Part shown: positions 13,238 through 24,500 of the stretch, one piece after another
Position numbering within the stretch: position 1 is the stretch's first letter
Layout of the letters: every line of letters begins with the position of its first letter
Source: Heterostelium album PN500
Lineage: Eukaryota; Evosea; Eumycetozoa; Acytosteliales; Acytosteliaceae
Length of the DNA stretch: 64,000 bases
Direction of reading: 5' to 3'
Assembly: GCF_000004825.1 (NCBI RefSeq)
Contig: NW_008805075.1
Location: forward strand, 187,788 to 251,787
Translations under genes and position numbers: made by a program
The notes under the pieces: model-generated
The model's input: the letters and a program-made list of their open reading frames with translations, nothing else
The model's database searches: none
What the model was told of the DNA's origin: nothing

Positions 13238-14926
13238 ATGAATAGTCAAAGTTATAATAATAATAATAGTAATAGTAATAGTAATAGTAATCATATTTTT
13301 GTAAATCTACCATTACTTTTAATTGCAACCATAGTTAGAGAGCTAGATAGTGATGTGGAGAGAATTTGTTTCAGTTTGACTTGCAGGCGATGGTTCTATC
13401 TGCGAGAGAAATATATTTGGTTCACCTGTTCTTATATTCCTAAATCATTCAAGGGCTGGCTACTCGATCCGAAAACCAATCCGACATTCACATTGAATTC
13501 ATTCAGAGAGCTACTTCATAGAGGTGTCGATGCAAAACCAATCAAATCAATATTGGTTTGCAATAAAGACTATTTTAAGAATATAAAATCTATAAGTACA
13601 ACCACTTACTATGATGACTATATACCGATTGGTAATTACAATAATAATAATAACTTAGTAATTACATGATGATTATTAATTAGATCTATTAATATATATA
13701 AAAAAGAGGATATTGAAAACTATGTGATTAGTGAATCTTGCACAGATATCACTTTCATTTCACACATAATCAACCAAATCGCAATCGATAAGATAAGCAA
13801 ATCCAATATTAAAACAGTAGTATTTCGTACGGATTCATTCGAGTTTGGTAACCACCAAAGACTTCCATTGAATATCTCTACAATTATTTTACATCGATCT
13901 ATCGATGAGTCATTACTACCTTTGAATTTGAAGAAATTGGTTTTGGGATGTTCCCCTCCTCCAAGGGCGATCGATGCCGCCAAACTACCGAGATCACTAG
14001 AACATCTTTACATTGAAGGTAGGCATGATGATCCCGTTGATGTTGGTGCATTCCCACCGAATCTCAAGTTCCTACATTACATCAATTACTATGAATCGCC
14101 GCTAAACGTACAACTTCCGCAAAGTCTCACTCATGTCTCAATAACAAATATTTGGCTCCCGCACATTAGTAATCTGAAATCGATTAAAAGACTGGAAATC
14201 GATCTGGTCGACGACTTTCCCATACTGTCCGTTGACATTCCATCGAGTGTAACTCAACTTATCTACGCCACTACAAATATCGAATTTTTTGTCACACCCT
14301 TTATCATTCCAAGAAATATCAAGTATCTAAGGTTAGCCGGTCAGTGTCGATATGAACCCAACATATTCGCGCAATTCGATCGATTGAAGACGCTAGAAGT
14401 CATTTCCAATGAGAAAACCGAACTTGTTATCGGAGAACTCCCAGAGAGTCTGACCACTCTGACACTGCCCTATCAAATCGACATGCCGCTGGAACAGTAC
14501 GTCAAGTTGCCACCACGTTTAGAAAACCTCTATATACATGGGTACAAAGGTGTGATCTCCTATATGCCTACCACGGTTAAAACCATTGAGCTGAGACAAA
14601 ACACTTTCAAGTATCCAGTGATAATACCTCCATCAGTAGAGACCGTCTATTTCCAATATTGGAATGAAAATGATACAGTTGACATACGCTCTGATGACTG
14701 GCCACCGTCACTGACCTCCATGTCCACAAACGATATATTACCATTTCAATTGCCAAAATCAATTACAAGCGTCAACCTCTTTAAGATTGAGAGTTCCTTT
14801 AATTTTTTCATTCAAAGACTAAACGAAACAACATTCTTGGTTCATGGAGCTAGAAATTCAAATTTAGTTTTTTTCATTTCAAATTGGGATACAATCAGAA
14901 TTTTACTACCAAAATTAAATGTTTAA
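13238..14926 (+). pseudogene. F-box/FNIP-like leucine-rich protein, interrupted by two in-frame stops
   Basis: From the ATG at 13238 the frame encodes a poly-Asn/Ser leader and an F-box-like segment (NLPLLLIATIVRELDSD, CFSLTCRRWFYLREKYIWF). It meets TGA TGA at 13667-13672, then continues in the same frame to 14926. The rest is a repeat region of LP.SL..L.L units (LPRSLEHLYIEG, LPQSLTHVSI, LPESLTTLTL, LPPRLENLYIHG, IPPSVETVYF), like the large FNIP/LRR families of dictyostelids. Candidate GT-AG introns across the stops (26 or 52 bases) are very short and put the downstream part out of frame. Either the gene is freshly inactivated or both halves are translated separately. A codon run of AAT precedes the stops. 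No adjacent copy is seen in the window. Confidence 0.65.
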
Positions 14927-14987
14927 TTTATTGCCAACTAAATAATAAATATTATTATATTGATTCATTTATTTATTATGTTGTTTA

Positions 14988-17900
14988 TTATTTATCTTTC
15001 TCTAGTACCTTTAGTTTATTTTGCATTATTTGTTTCTCTCTGGCATTTTTTCTTTGTTTCAATCTTAGAATGACAAGTGTTGTTACGATAGCAATGAATA
15101 CTATTGAGGCAACAACAATAGCAACAATGATACCATTCGATAATCTCTTGTTAGATTTAGGTGAACAGATTTGATCTAATTCGCTAGAATCATCACCAAC
15201 ATCAATAAGGTTAGAGAAATCAGGGTCCAATAGTGCAGATCTCTCGAAATATGGAATGGTAATACCAATTTTAATAGATCGGAAACTAGATGAATCAGTT
15301 TCGTTCGTTCCTATCACTTCTTCATCTAGTACTCTATTGTCGACTGTTGATACTCTTGAATCTAAAATTCCATATGAAATGAATCGACCATAAAGACTGG
15401 TTTTATCGATATTCATTTTTATCCAGGATATATCGTTCTTCTCATTGTAACTACCTATCTGTTTGGAGGAACATGAATCACGACCAGATAATCCTTGGAT
15501 AGTTGCTTCCATCACAACTTGAAGCATGTTTGTTTTCAACTTGAAATCAAACGATGATATATTGATGGAATATTTAATGGTGGATGGTGATATGATAATT
15601 TGTTGACCTCCAAAATCAATGGACCTTGAATCATTAAAGAATTCAATTGTAATATAAACTGTTGTATTGGTCCCATCGAGTATACTTTGATATTGATATC
15701 TTGGATGATCAGTCTGACTGGTTTGATCATTTAACTTCCAATTTGCTAACTTGTAGGTACTAACAATATTCATTAAACTATCAATTTCTCTAACTTCAAT
15801 TACGTGAACCTTGGATGTGATATTATTGAAATCAGTGTATGTTGGATCTGTAATAGTTATATTGGTAGTTGGATCAGGTTGAGGTGTTGGTGTTGGAATA
15901 ATAATAATTTCTAAACATTTGTTAAAATTTGTTTTAATAAATTAATAAATAAATTAATAAATAAGGTATAAATATTAGAATTGATAGATGGTTAGGTTAA
16001 CTTACTAGAAGAACATGATGGACCATACCAAGGTACACGACATTCACATCCACTATTTCTGCAGACTCCTTGACTGTTGCAAGGTGGTGTTCCTGGACAA
16101 ATGAAAGGTGGTATTGGATCTAAATTTGTTTTGAAAAGAATAATTCTAAAAGGATTGGAATCAACCTTATTCTTAGTAATGATTATATCTACTGAAGTAG
16201 AATTGGTTTGTTTGACTCGGTTGCTAATTTGGATGACAACTCCTGAAAAGAAGTCAATGTCAATGTGTTGGAAACCGTTTCCATCGTTATAGTTAATTGA
16301 ACACTTCACGACATCATTGGAAGTTCCAAATTGCTTTCCAAACAATGTAAGAGATCCACCGTACGATGACAAAAGACTTGTTGATTCGATAATAGGATAA
16401 TCCATATTTGTCTTTCGGACTATATAGAATGGGAAACTATTGTCTCTAAGATCGGTTGAAAGATAAGCATTGTAATTGGATTGACTATCTATTATTCCAT
16501 AAACAGATATGAAAATAGTATTCATACCGAAACCATATGGAAGTTGTGTTGAAGCATAATAATGACCTTTTGAAGGTGTAGAGATTGGTGATTTCAATAA
16601 TGATGTTGTGATATTCAAAATTTGACCATTCTCAGAGGTCAAAATTATCAAAGGTTGATCCATTGATCTATAAGTATAGATTTTATAATCAATGTATAAA
16701 TCGAATTCAACAGTTCTATTTGGACTATAAATTTCAACTTCTTTTGTGGCAATAAAATTGGAAATTTCAGGAACATTGGAAACTAGAGTCACTATAAAAA
16801 TAGAGATATTAATCAATTATTGCTTTTTTTTTAATAAAATTATCTTACTTATATGGTCTACTGAAATTCTGAATTCTGATTGAGAAGTGGAAACAGCTGA
16901 GACCAATGGATTGTAAAGACGTTCTCTTTTAGTGGGGTCACCTAAAACCATATTCTTCATTGATATATTCTTGGGTGCCAGTAAAAATGATTCTGGAACT
17001 ATAATTTTATATTTTCCATTGACTAGGTTCGAAGGACCAAATGATATTCTTAATGGATTTGCATCGATATCAGATACAATATCAACATATCCAACTTCAA
17101 AATCATTTTGGTCATAGATATTTAAAAGCCATCCTATTTCAACTGGAGTACTTGAGTTGATTATGACATTTTTATTCGGAAATGCCTTAACATCAAGTAA
17201 TTGCGGTGGAAATATATCATCTTTATAATTTTATAATAAATATTAATTAGTAAATAATTAATTCTTGAATGACAATTAAACATACCAGAGTTTAATATTG
17301 TTAGAGATCTATTAAATGGAATTAATTGTGAAGGAATTATAGAGCCAGTATACAAGTCAGATATTGTGTAATCAATATTTCCACTCATCACTGGGAAAGT
17401 ATAATTAAATGGAATTGTGTAAAGTTTCAAAAGTGGATGATAGAAACCATTAAACTGATACTTGTTAATGGTGAGTGTTGGAGTAAGATCTGGATATGAA
17501 TTACTTAGATTGAAATATAAAACATTGGAGTTGAAAGCTTTTACATCCCATTGACTATATTGGAAACTAAAATAAGTAATATTACTAGAAATGAAAGATG
17601 CTAAAACAATATTTTAAAAATAATTATTAAAAAAATGATTTTTTTAAAATAAATAGAAATTCTTACGATTATATAAAAACGGTTGATAATAAGGAAGAGT
17701 TAAGTTTGTATTATAGATTTGACCACTATAAATATCGATACTATCTGCTCTAACGTTGAAAATCGTTACTATAAAACCAGATGGTTTCTTCATTGGTATC
17801 AACTTTTCATAGGTTCCATTGGTAGCTGTTCCTTTAATTAAATCAGATGTATATAAAATTTGATTACCAACGTATATATATTTAATAGCATAGTTTGATT

Positions 17901-19694
17901 CAACTGTTATTCTAAAAATAAAGAAATAAGATGTAGCTCTTATCATATCTATTTTAATAACATTAAATTTTGATATACCTACATTGTTTTATTAATTATA
18001 AAACAAAAAAAAAAATTAATAAAAAAAATATCATTTTTTACATTGTTTAATTTTCTTACTTGAACTTTGTCTATTGCCTAAAATAAAAACGTTTAATGAT
18101 TGTGTTTCAGCGCTACTATAATAACCACCTACAAATTCTGTAGATAATATATCTTGATATTTATAATAAAATCCTGTTTCATTGAATTTACTTGGATACT
18201 TTATGATTGTAGTTATACCTGTATCACCTCCCATTATCGTATTTAAATGAATTGGCCATATTTCTTTTGAATACACCTCATTTCCAACAAAAGTAACATT
18301 AAGAGTTTTATTTAAAGCTTGGCTAATAGATAAAACTCCGGAAAAACCTATTTTTTTAATATCGAGTTTAATAACTTTTACTTAAAAAATCATGATATTT
18401 TTAATCTTTCAAAAAAATTAACTTACTTTTTAACTGTTTATCTAGTTGAACATTTGGTCCTGATGAAGTTCTTGAATCACAAATAAAACTACCCAATATC
18501 GATACTTGTAAATATTGATTTGGAATGGTAGCAAAATATACATCATCATCACCCGATCGCATTACCCTTTGGAATTGATAGTACTTTTCTTCTTCATAGG
18601 TGTAGAACAATCTTGTTTTGTTGATATTTCTGACATATGCCATTGCAATTGGATTGATAGTATCGGCTTGCTTCGTGAAATCTTCATAATAGGTATCTAC
18701 ATTTAATGGAAACTGTGTATAAGTTGCATTTAGAACAACAGTTGGATCTTTTAATTTTAAAAGGAAAAAAAATTATTAATTCACTTTTTAAGATATTATT
18801 TAATTTGTTAAAATTTTGTAAAAAACCATTAATATTAATACTTACAATCCCAAGGGAACAACGAAGAAAATGTAATATTATTAGATTGTGATACTAAATT
18901 AAAACCAACAGTTATTGTTGAATTTAATCCTAGACTATATTTTGGAAATAAATAGACCTGAACATAGTAAAGATGATTCGATCTTGTGAGTGTCATATCA
19001 CAATAATAAGGTGGTGGGATATTACACAATATATTATAAATAAATGGATCAGTAGGACTGTAATATGAAGTAATACCAAAATCAACATAAAAGCCAACTG
19101 TAAATGGATCTAATGAAGTGATTTCCGAGTAGCTGTTAATTTTAAATTGAGATGATACTATTTCTATTAAATTTAAATGATATAATTAAAAAAATGATAA
19201 AAATAACCATAAAAACCAATGATATCAATAAATACATACGGTCACATCTAACCTCGGTAATGGGTATAAAATCCTGATTACCATAGGTTGTGTTTCTATA
19301 GTACAAATTCGGGTAAACACCAGTTGACACATCCAAATCTATTTGAAAAAGGAAAATCTGGCTCGACAGATCGTTTTGGATTGCACTCTTGAACACACCA
19401 TCTGAGGATACAGAGAAATCAGTTGGGCTTATCCAATAGTTTGCTGCCATAACAACTGAGAAACCCGATTCACATTTCTTTATTACTGTATCTGGAAACA
19501 ATGGTGGAAATGGTTGTTTTTGAATCAATGTCAATGGTTGTGATGAAACTGAATATATATTATTTATCGAAAGTAGAAAATTAATTAAATTATTTTATTT
19601 AATAACTATATTTTAAATTCATCTAAATACCTGTTAAACTACAAAAAGTATTAAAAATAAAAATACAAATAAATAAATAAAAAATCACTTTCAT
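14988..19694 (-). CDS. comC-like EGF/TIG-domain transmembrane protein
   Basis: Ten exons, in transcript order 19694-19631, 19548-19240, 19163-18846, 18747-18427, 18380-18060, 17978-17667, 17600-17286, 17220-16849, 16791-16006 and 15910-14988. All are GT-AG with consistent phase and give 1346 residues. A signal peptide (MKVIFYLFICIFIFNTFCSL) leads a very long, Asn-glycosylation-rich ectodomain of repeated beta-sandwich-like units. A TIG/IPT-like domain (YGGSLTLFGKQFG) lies near 909-1000. One EGF module (CPGTPPCNSQGVC...WYGPSC) lies near 1009-1037, and a further ~260-residue domain precedes a transmembrane helix near 1299-1323. A short basic tail ends the protein. This architecture matches the comC-like EGF-domain surface family of dictyostelids, some of which act in cell-cell signalling during development; the ligand is unknown. 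Seven of the nine internal exon junctions I derived are phase 1 in a row, typical of domain-shuffled surface proteins. The exact start of exon 5 could be 6 bases later. Confidence 0.88.
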
Positions 19695-20103
19695 TGTTTT
19701 TTTATTTTTAACAATTAAAACAAAAGTTATTTTTGATCATTGATTGTTGAAGAAACCTCTTGTTTAAAATGATTTTCTTTTGAATTGTTCATTCCTTTAA
19801 CAAATCCAAAGCAAAATATTTTTAAAAGAAAGAAACCCCCGATTGTTTAATAACAAATTTTCCCAAACTTTATAATTCAAAAGATATTTATTTTAAAAAA
19901 TAAAATAAAAAAATAATATTTAAAGTTTAAGATTACGATTCTATGGTGCAATAAAAAAAAAAAAAAAACAATTGTGGTCATATCTGTTGATCATATGTAC
20001 ATTGAACAGGATGGTGGTTCACCCAATTTTTATTTTTTTTAATTCCGATTAAAGTGTCAAAAAAGATATTTTAAAAGTCTCTTGAATTGTGGTTTACGGG
20101 TTA
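19695..20103. other. Intergenic region between two minus-strand genes
   Basis: Promoter side of the comC-like gene and 3' flank of the Gln-rich orphan gene. It contains an A run near 19951-19967 followed by a less AT-rich stretch (about 19970-20030), but no recognisable gene or signal. Confidence 0.5.
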
Positions 20104-21763
20104 CTAGTACCATGAATTATTGTTATTATTATTGTTATTATTATTTTCATCATAATATATTTGTGATGATGATGCGTCCAAGTTTAAATTATAAAGAGGA
20201 AACTGTTGTTGTGCTTGTTGTTGTTGCGGATATCCTTGTTGTTGTAGATAACCTTGTGGTTGTGGCTGTTGTAGTAGTTGTGGTTGTTGTGGTTGTTGTT
20301 GATATGGTTGATATTGTTGATATAGTTGCATATATGATTGTTGCAGTTGTTGTTGTTGTAGCTGTTGCTGTTGTAGCTGTTGTGGTTGTTGTGGTTGTAG
20401 TTGTTGTTCTGGTAATTGATGAGTTGGATTCAACACATAGAAACCTCTAGAGTTGTTATGATCATTGTCTTTATTATTTTGGATTGTCCAACGGTCATTT
20501 ACTTTTGGTATAGGTATGGTGTTGAATGTTTCCTCGTTTTCAGGCGATAGGTACCTTATATACATCTTAACATTATACTCAAGGAATATAAATTCAGGTG
20601 TACGGAATTGTGCTGCCATCTTATCTGTCGATACATGAATGTCATTAATAATTAATCGAATGAAATCATCGGTATCGACAAAGATTACTACAACCTTAAA
20701 CTTTCTACCTATAATTTGAAAAGCAGTAAACATGTTTTTTAATATTAATAATTGGAAAATTGTTGAAAAAAACAAATAATGTTATTATATAAATAATCAT
20801 ACCATTTTTAATACGAACGGAAGCCTCGATGGTTGACTCCCGGTAGTCATCTTTCGGAATGTAAGTATTCAGGAATTTACTGATGATTGGATACGGAAGA
20901 AACTTGGAGGCCTTTACAAATATCGTTTGTCTCGCCTCACTAAATAGCTTGCCATCTACACAACCAGTTGGACTCCAGTATGTCAGTCTGATTTCGGTTT
21001 CGAGATATTGGCTTGTTGTTTCATTTCTTATAGTGGTACCTTTAACACTGAAAGTACCATCGGCACTAACATTGGACTCACAGTTTTCCAAAGTAAAAAG
21101 AGTTTTATCTTTCGGAAAGGCCAGAATTACAAGATCTATGTGACTAAACTTTATATTTGGATAGATTGTATTCACTTTCTTTTTGACCAACTCCAGATTG
21201 ACAACACCATAAAAACAGCAATTGTTTCTTTGGAGTGTGTGTGTTGTGTGAGAGGTCACTGTAAAGAGTGGTTCATTGTTGTTGTCGGGTTCTTGTTGAT
21301 TGACTATGGTTGGTAGCGGTTGTAGTTGTTGTAGTTCAACTTCCATAGCATCTCCATTGGTATTTGAGGTTGTGGTAGTTGTGGTATAGGTGGGGGTGAT
21401 ATTATAAATATAATTATAATTATTTGTAGTGGTGGTTGTTGTGGCATCTGTAGGCAGAGTTGGAGTGGGTGGTATGTTGTTAAAGTTGTTTCCATTAGCA
21501 TTGCTAATGAATCTATTGTTTAATGGTTGCGGTAGTTGATGTGGTGTTGGTGGTTGGTTGAGATTTGGATTTGGATTTGGATTTGGATTTGGATTAACAA
21601 CAGCAGCATTTTCAAAGAAGTCAAAATTGATATGGATAGAGTTGTTATTGTTATTATTAAGTTCTTGTCTTATTGGACAATTTTGAAATACTACATTCTC
21701 TCTTTGATCTGTTGATCTATTACGAGAATTATACTCGACTAATGGTTGTTGATGGCAATCCAT
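20104..21763 (-). CDS. Orphan Gln-rich protein, longer tandem paralogue
   Basis: Two exons, 21763-20803 and 20708-20104 (intron GTATGA...TTATAG, phase 1), encode 521 residues. The N-terminal ~170 residues are Asn/Thr/Pro low complexity (an NPNPNPNP run). A globular region of about 200 residues runs from CCFYGVVNLELVKKK through LTYWSPTGCVDGKLF, RQTIFVKASKFLPYPII, and into exon 2 as KFKVVVIFVDTDDFIRLIIN. It looks beta-rich and I do not recognise it. The C-terminal ~90 residues are Gln/Pro/Tyr-rich. No signal peptide or membrane helix is present. The paralogue next door shares the N-terminal, RQTIFVKASKFLPYP and C-terminal parts. An upstream in-frame ATG at 21808 exists, but it would begin inside the A/T homopolymer flank, so I prefer 21763 (MDCHQQPL). 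Confidence 0.85.
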
Positions 21764-22553
21764 TTGATGATGATGAAGTGTTCTCTTTTGAAAAAAAAAA
21801 AAAAACAAAAAAAAAAAAAAAAAAAAAACAAAAAAAAAAAAACAACAAATGATAATTATATTTACTTTAAATAAATATAGAAATTAAGAAATGATTTATC
21901 AGGTGTAACTTTATCTCAATTTATTACAACAAAAATAAAATAAAATAAAATAATTAATCAAAAAAAGCACACCATTTGGATTTAAATTTTTAGTTTTTTT
22001 TGTTTTTCAAATAAGGAATCGCCCGTATGTGGTGTATTGATCAAATCCGAATGTGTTGTTGCAATAAGATGATAAATTAATTTATTTTTGAAAATTTTGT
22101 GGATGGTATTTGAATGAAAATCAAATGGTAGAATAAAAAAAAAAAATTTAGAAAAGAATTTGATTCAATTCTTGCGAACACAGGTGAACCTCACCAAGAA
22201 GAACAAACCCTGAAAAAAAAAAATGGCTTTCAAAAATTTGAAACTAATCGTGGTGCAACAAGTAAAGTTGGCAAAACATATCTTTTGAAAAATTTCTCAA
22301 AATTGAAACAGCTCAGAGGTTTATTAAAGAATAAAGTAATCATTTCAAAAAACTTTAAGGTCATTCGGCACATTAATAATGAAAATTACATTAAACTTTT
22401 CAAATAATTAATTTAAGATGAATCTGCGATTGATTAGATATTTTTTGTCTTATCGTTTATTTGTTCAAAAGCTAATAAAATTGTTAATGATAATATTTTT
22501 TAATTAATTAAAATTAAATTTGAAAAAGATATTTTTGTAGATACGCTGTTGAA
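21764..22553. other. Intergenic spacer between tandem paralogues, with poly-A tract
   Basis: Contains a near-pure A tract with a few C interruptions (about 21791-21846) directly upstream of the longer paralogue. Farther on is a hairpin-prone patch near 22169-22200 (TTCTTG...CAAGAA with GGTGA-ACC-TCACC inside). No gene seen. Confidence 0.5.
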
Positions 22554-23708
22554 TCACGACGAATAAAATGAAAAATTGTTATTATTATTATTGTTGTTTT
22601 CATCAGAATCTGTTTGTGATCTTGATGCATCCAAGTTGAAATTATAATGATTAAACTGTTGTTGTGGATAACCTTGCTGTTGAAGAGAACCTTGTGGTTG
22701 TGGCTGTTGTGGATATCCTTGTAGTTGTGGATGTTGTTGTAGATAACCTTGTTGCTGTGGGTAGCCTTGTTGTTGTGGATAACCTTGCTGTTGTAGAGAA
22801 CCTTGTGGTTGTGGCTGTTGTGGATATCCTTGTGGATGTAGTTGTTGTTGTGGTAATTGAAGAGTCGGATTCAACACATAGTACCCCCTAGAGTTGTTAA
22901 GATCATTGTCGGAAACCTCAATGGTTGACTCGCAGTAACCGGTTCCTGGAATGCAAGTAAAGTCGAATTCATTGATGATTGGATACGGTAGAAATTTGGA
23001 GGCCTTTACAAATATCGTTTGTCTCGAATCTCCGTTTAGACCAGATTCAATTTCCATAGCATTGTCATCGGTATTTGTAGTAGCGGTGGTGATATTATAA
23101 TTATTATTATTAGTTGTTGTGGTGGTGGTGGTGGTGGCATCTTCAGGCTGAGTATATGGATTAACAATACTTGAGTTGGTGTGGACGATATGACAGTCTG
23201 CCGATTCAAATCCCGGTAAAAACTCTGGACTATTGAGTACCTCTTTAATAAATTGATGACATTCATCTAGAGATTTTGGTGCGTTGTCTCCATTGGCAAT
23301 GCTAAAGAATCCATTGTTAGATGATGATGGTGGTTGATCTAATCCTGGATTAGAAGGGTTTTCAAAATACTCTGGGTTGAAGTGGAGTGTATGATCGTCA
23401 GTGGTTGCGGCGTCCGTTAGATAGTCTTGGCTCTTAAGCACCTCCCTACTAGTCTCATTACGATATTCCTTTCTAATCCAGCAATTTGAATAGGCTACTT
23501 TCTCTCTATCGTTGACTCTACTGAGAGAGCTATAATGAAATGATTTTTGTTGCTGCTGCTGACTATCAATATGATGTTGAAGTTGTTGTTGCTGAACTAA
23601 TTGAAAGTTTTGTTTTTGTTTCTGAACGGAGTGGCGAGTTTTTTGTTGCTGAACTGAGAGTTGTTGTTGTTGCTGATCATCATATTGATGAAGTTGTAGT
23701 TGATTCAT
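22554..23708 (-). CDS. Orphan Gln-rich protein, shortened tandem paralogue
   Basis: Intron-less gene of 384 residues. It begins MNQLQLHQYDDQQQQQ, followed by acidic and Thr-rich segments. It shares RQTIFVKASKFLPYPII and the ending (NNSRGYYVLNPTLQLP, then GYPQQ repeats, then NLDASRSQ) with the longer paralogue at 20104-21763. Compared with that copy it lacks most of the globular region before RQTIF (about 120 residues). It also lacks the segment that lies mainly in the longer copy's second exon, between the STIE and NNSRG markers. So the deleted parts are the ones most likely to fold, leaving a mostly disordered Gln-rich protein (about ten QQGYPQQ-like units). It may be functional or a decaying copy; the frame is fully open, which favours retention. 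Confidence 0.8.
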   Translation of the reverse strand: MNQLQLHQYDDQQQQQLSVQQQKTRHSVQKQKQNFQLVQQQQLQHHIDSQQQQQKSFHYSSLSRVNDREKVAYSNCWIRKEYRNETSREVLKSQDYLTDAATTDDHTLHFNPEYFENPSNPGLDQPPSSSNNGFFSIANGDNAPKSLDECHQFIKEVLNSPEFLPGFESADCHIVHTNSSIVNPYTQPEDATTTTTTTTNNNNYNITTATTNTDDNAMEIESGLNGDSRQTIFVKASKFLPYPIINEFDFTCIPGTGYCESTIEVSDNDLNNSRGYYVLNPTLQLPQQQLHPQGYPQQPQPQGSLQQQGYPQQQGYPQQQGYLQQHPQLQGYPQQPQPQGSLQQQGYPQQQFNHYNFNLDASRSQTDSDENNNNNNNNFSFYSS

Positions 23709-24500
23709 TTTTTTTGTTTTTTGTTTTTATTAAAAAAAAAAATGATGATTTATAATATAGAAATTTGTAATAAATGAATAACAAATTATTTAGATCTTGT
23801 GATCAAAAAATATTATTGGTGTTTCAACATCAGCACCTCTCCACTTATAAAAAAATATAATTAAAATAGAAAATAAAATAAATTTTATTTGGTTTCAATC
23901 ATGACATCAATAACAATCACACACCCTGATTACTGGGGTTTCAACATCAGGTGCACCTCGCAACTTTATTAAATAAAAAAACTTACGGATCTGATTTCTT
24001 TTTACACAAAAATTATTTAATTTTAACAACGACAAGGGTAATGTTGTTACTGATTAGTATACACACCCCTATGATTTTGTGTGGTGTTGGTAATACCATT
24101 GACTCAAAAATGCGGCTGTGTAAATAATGTGCAAATTTAGGTTCATCCAGAGTTTTTTTTTTCAACACACCTTTGTGAACATCAATGGGGTATGAAAAAC
24201 AACAAAGCAACACGTGGGTCGTTTTATTGTTTTGTATGAATGCTTGACACATTAATAACATATTCATACCCTTTTTTGCAAAAAAATAAATATTTGATCA
24301 ATCAAAATGCTTCACCACTGATGTTAATAACACAGCACATGTGGGTTTAGTAAAATGAAACTAAAACTAATGAAAATTAACAATAATAGTAAAATGAATG
24401 AAAAAACAGTGATATTTACATTTATTTGATGGGAATAGAACTAGTGACAGTTTTTTTTTGATTTGATTTGATTTGGTTTGGTTTGTGGTTAGCAAAGATT
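23709..24500. other. Intergenic region with repeated CA-rich elements
   Basis: Promoter side of the shortened Gln-rich gene. It holds two CACACCC elements (23920-23926, 24062-24068), further C/A-rich words (AACACACC near 24165, AACACGTGGG near 24208), and a duplicated block GTTTCAACATCAG followed by CACCTC (23821-23839 and 23938-23959). A reading frame at 24013-24267 on the minus strand has no family similarity and is probably not coding. Confidence 0.5.
23821..23959. promoter_or_regulatory. Duplicated GTTTCAACATCAG/CACCTC block in a promoter region
   Basis: GTTTCAACATCAG at 23821-23833 and again at 23938-23950, each followed closely by CACCTC (23834-23839; 23954-23959), 117 bases apart. It lies 110-250 bases upstream of the 23708 start on the minus strand, in otherwise AT-rich DNA. 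The second copy contains the palindrome GGTGCACC. A CACACCC element, similar to the CA-rich elements of prespore promoters, lies between the copies. Regulatory function is inferred from duplication and position only. Confidence 0.4.

Noticed and set aside
20200-20410. Regular GTTGTTGTT repeats that could look like a satellite or CRISPR-like array
   Set aside because: They are Gln codons of the orphan gene on the minus strand. Spacing is codon-based and there are no unique spacers.
24013-24267. 84-codon minus-strand frame (MNMLLMCQAFIQ...)
   Set aside because: It overlaps the promoter-like CA-rich region and shows no motif or splice partner. More likely regulatory DNA.
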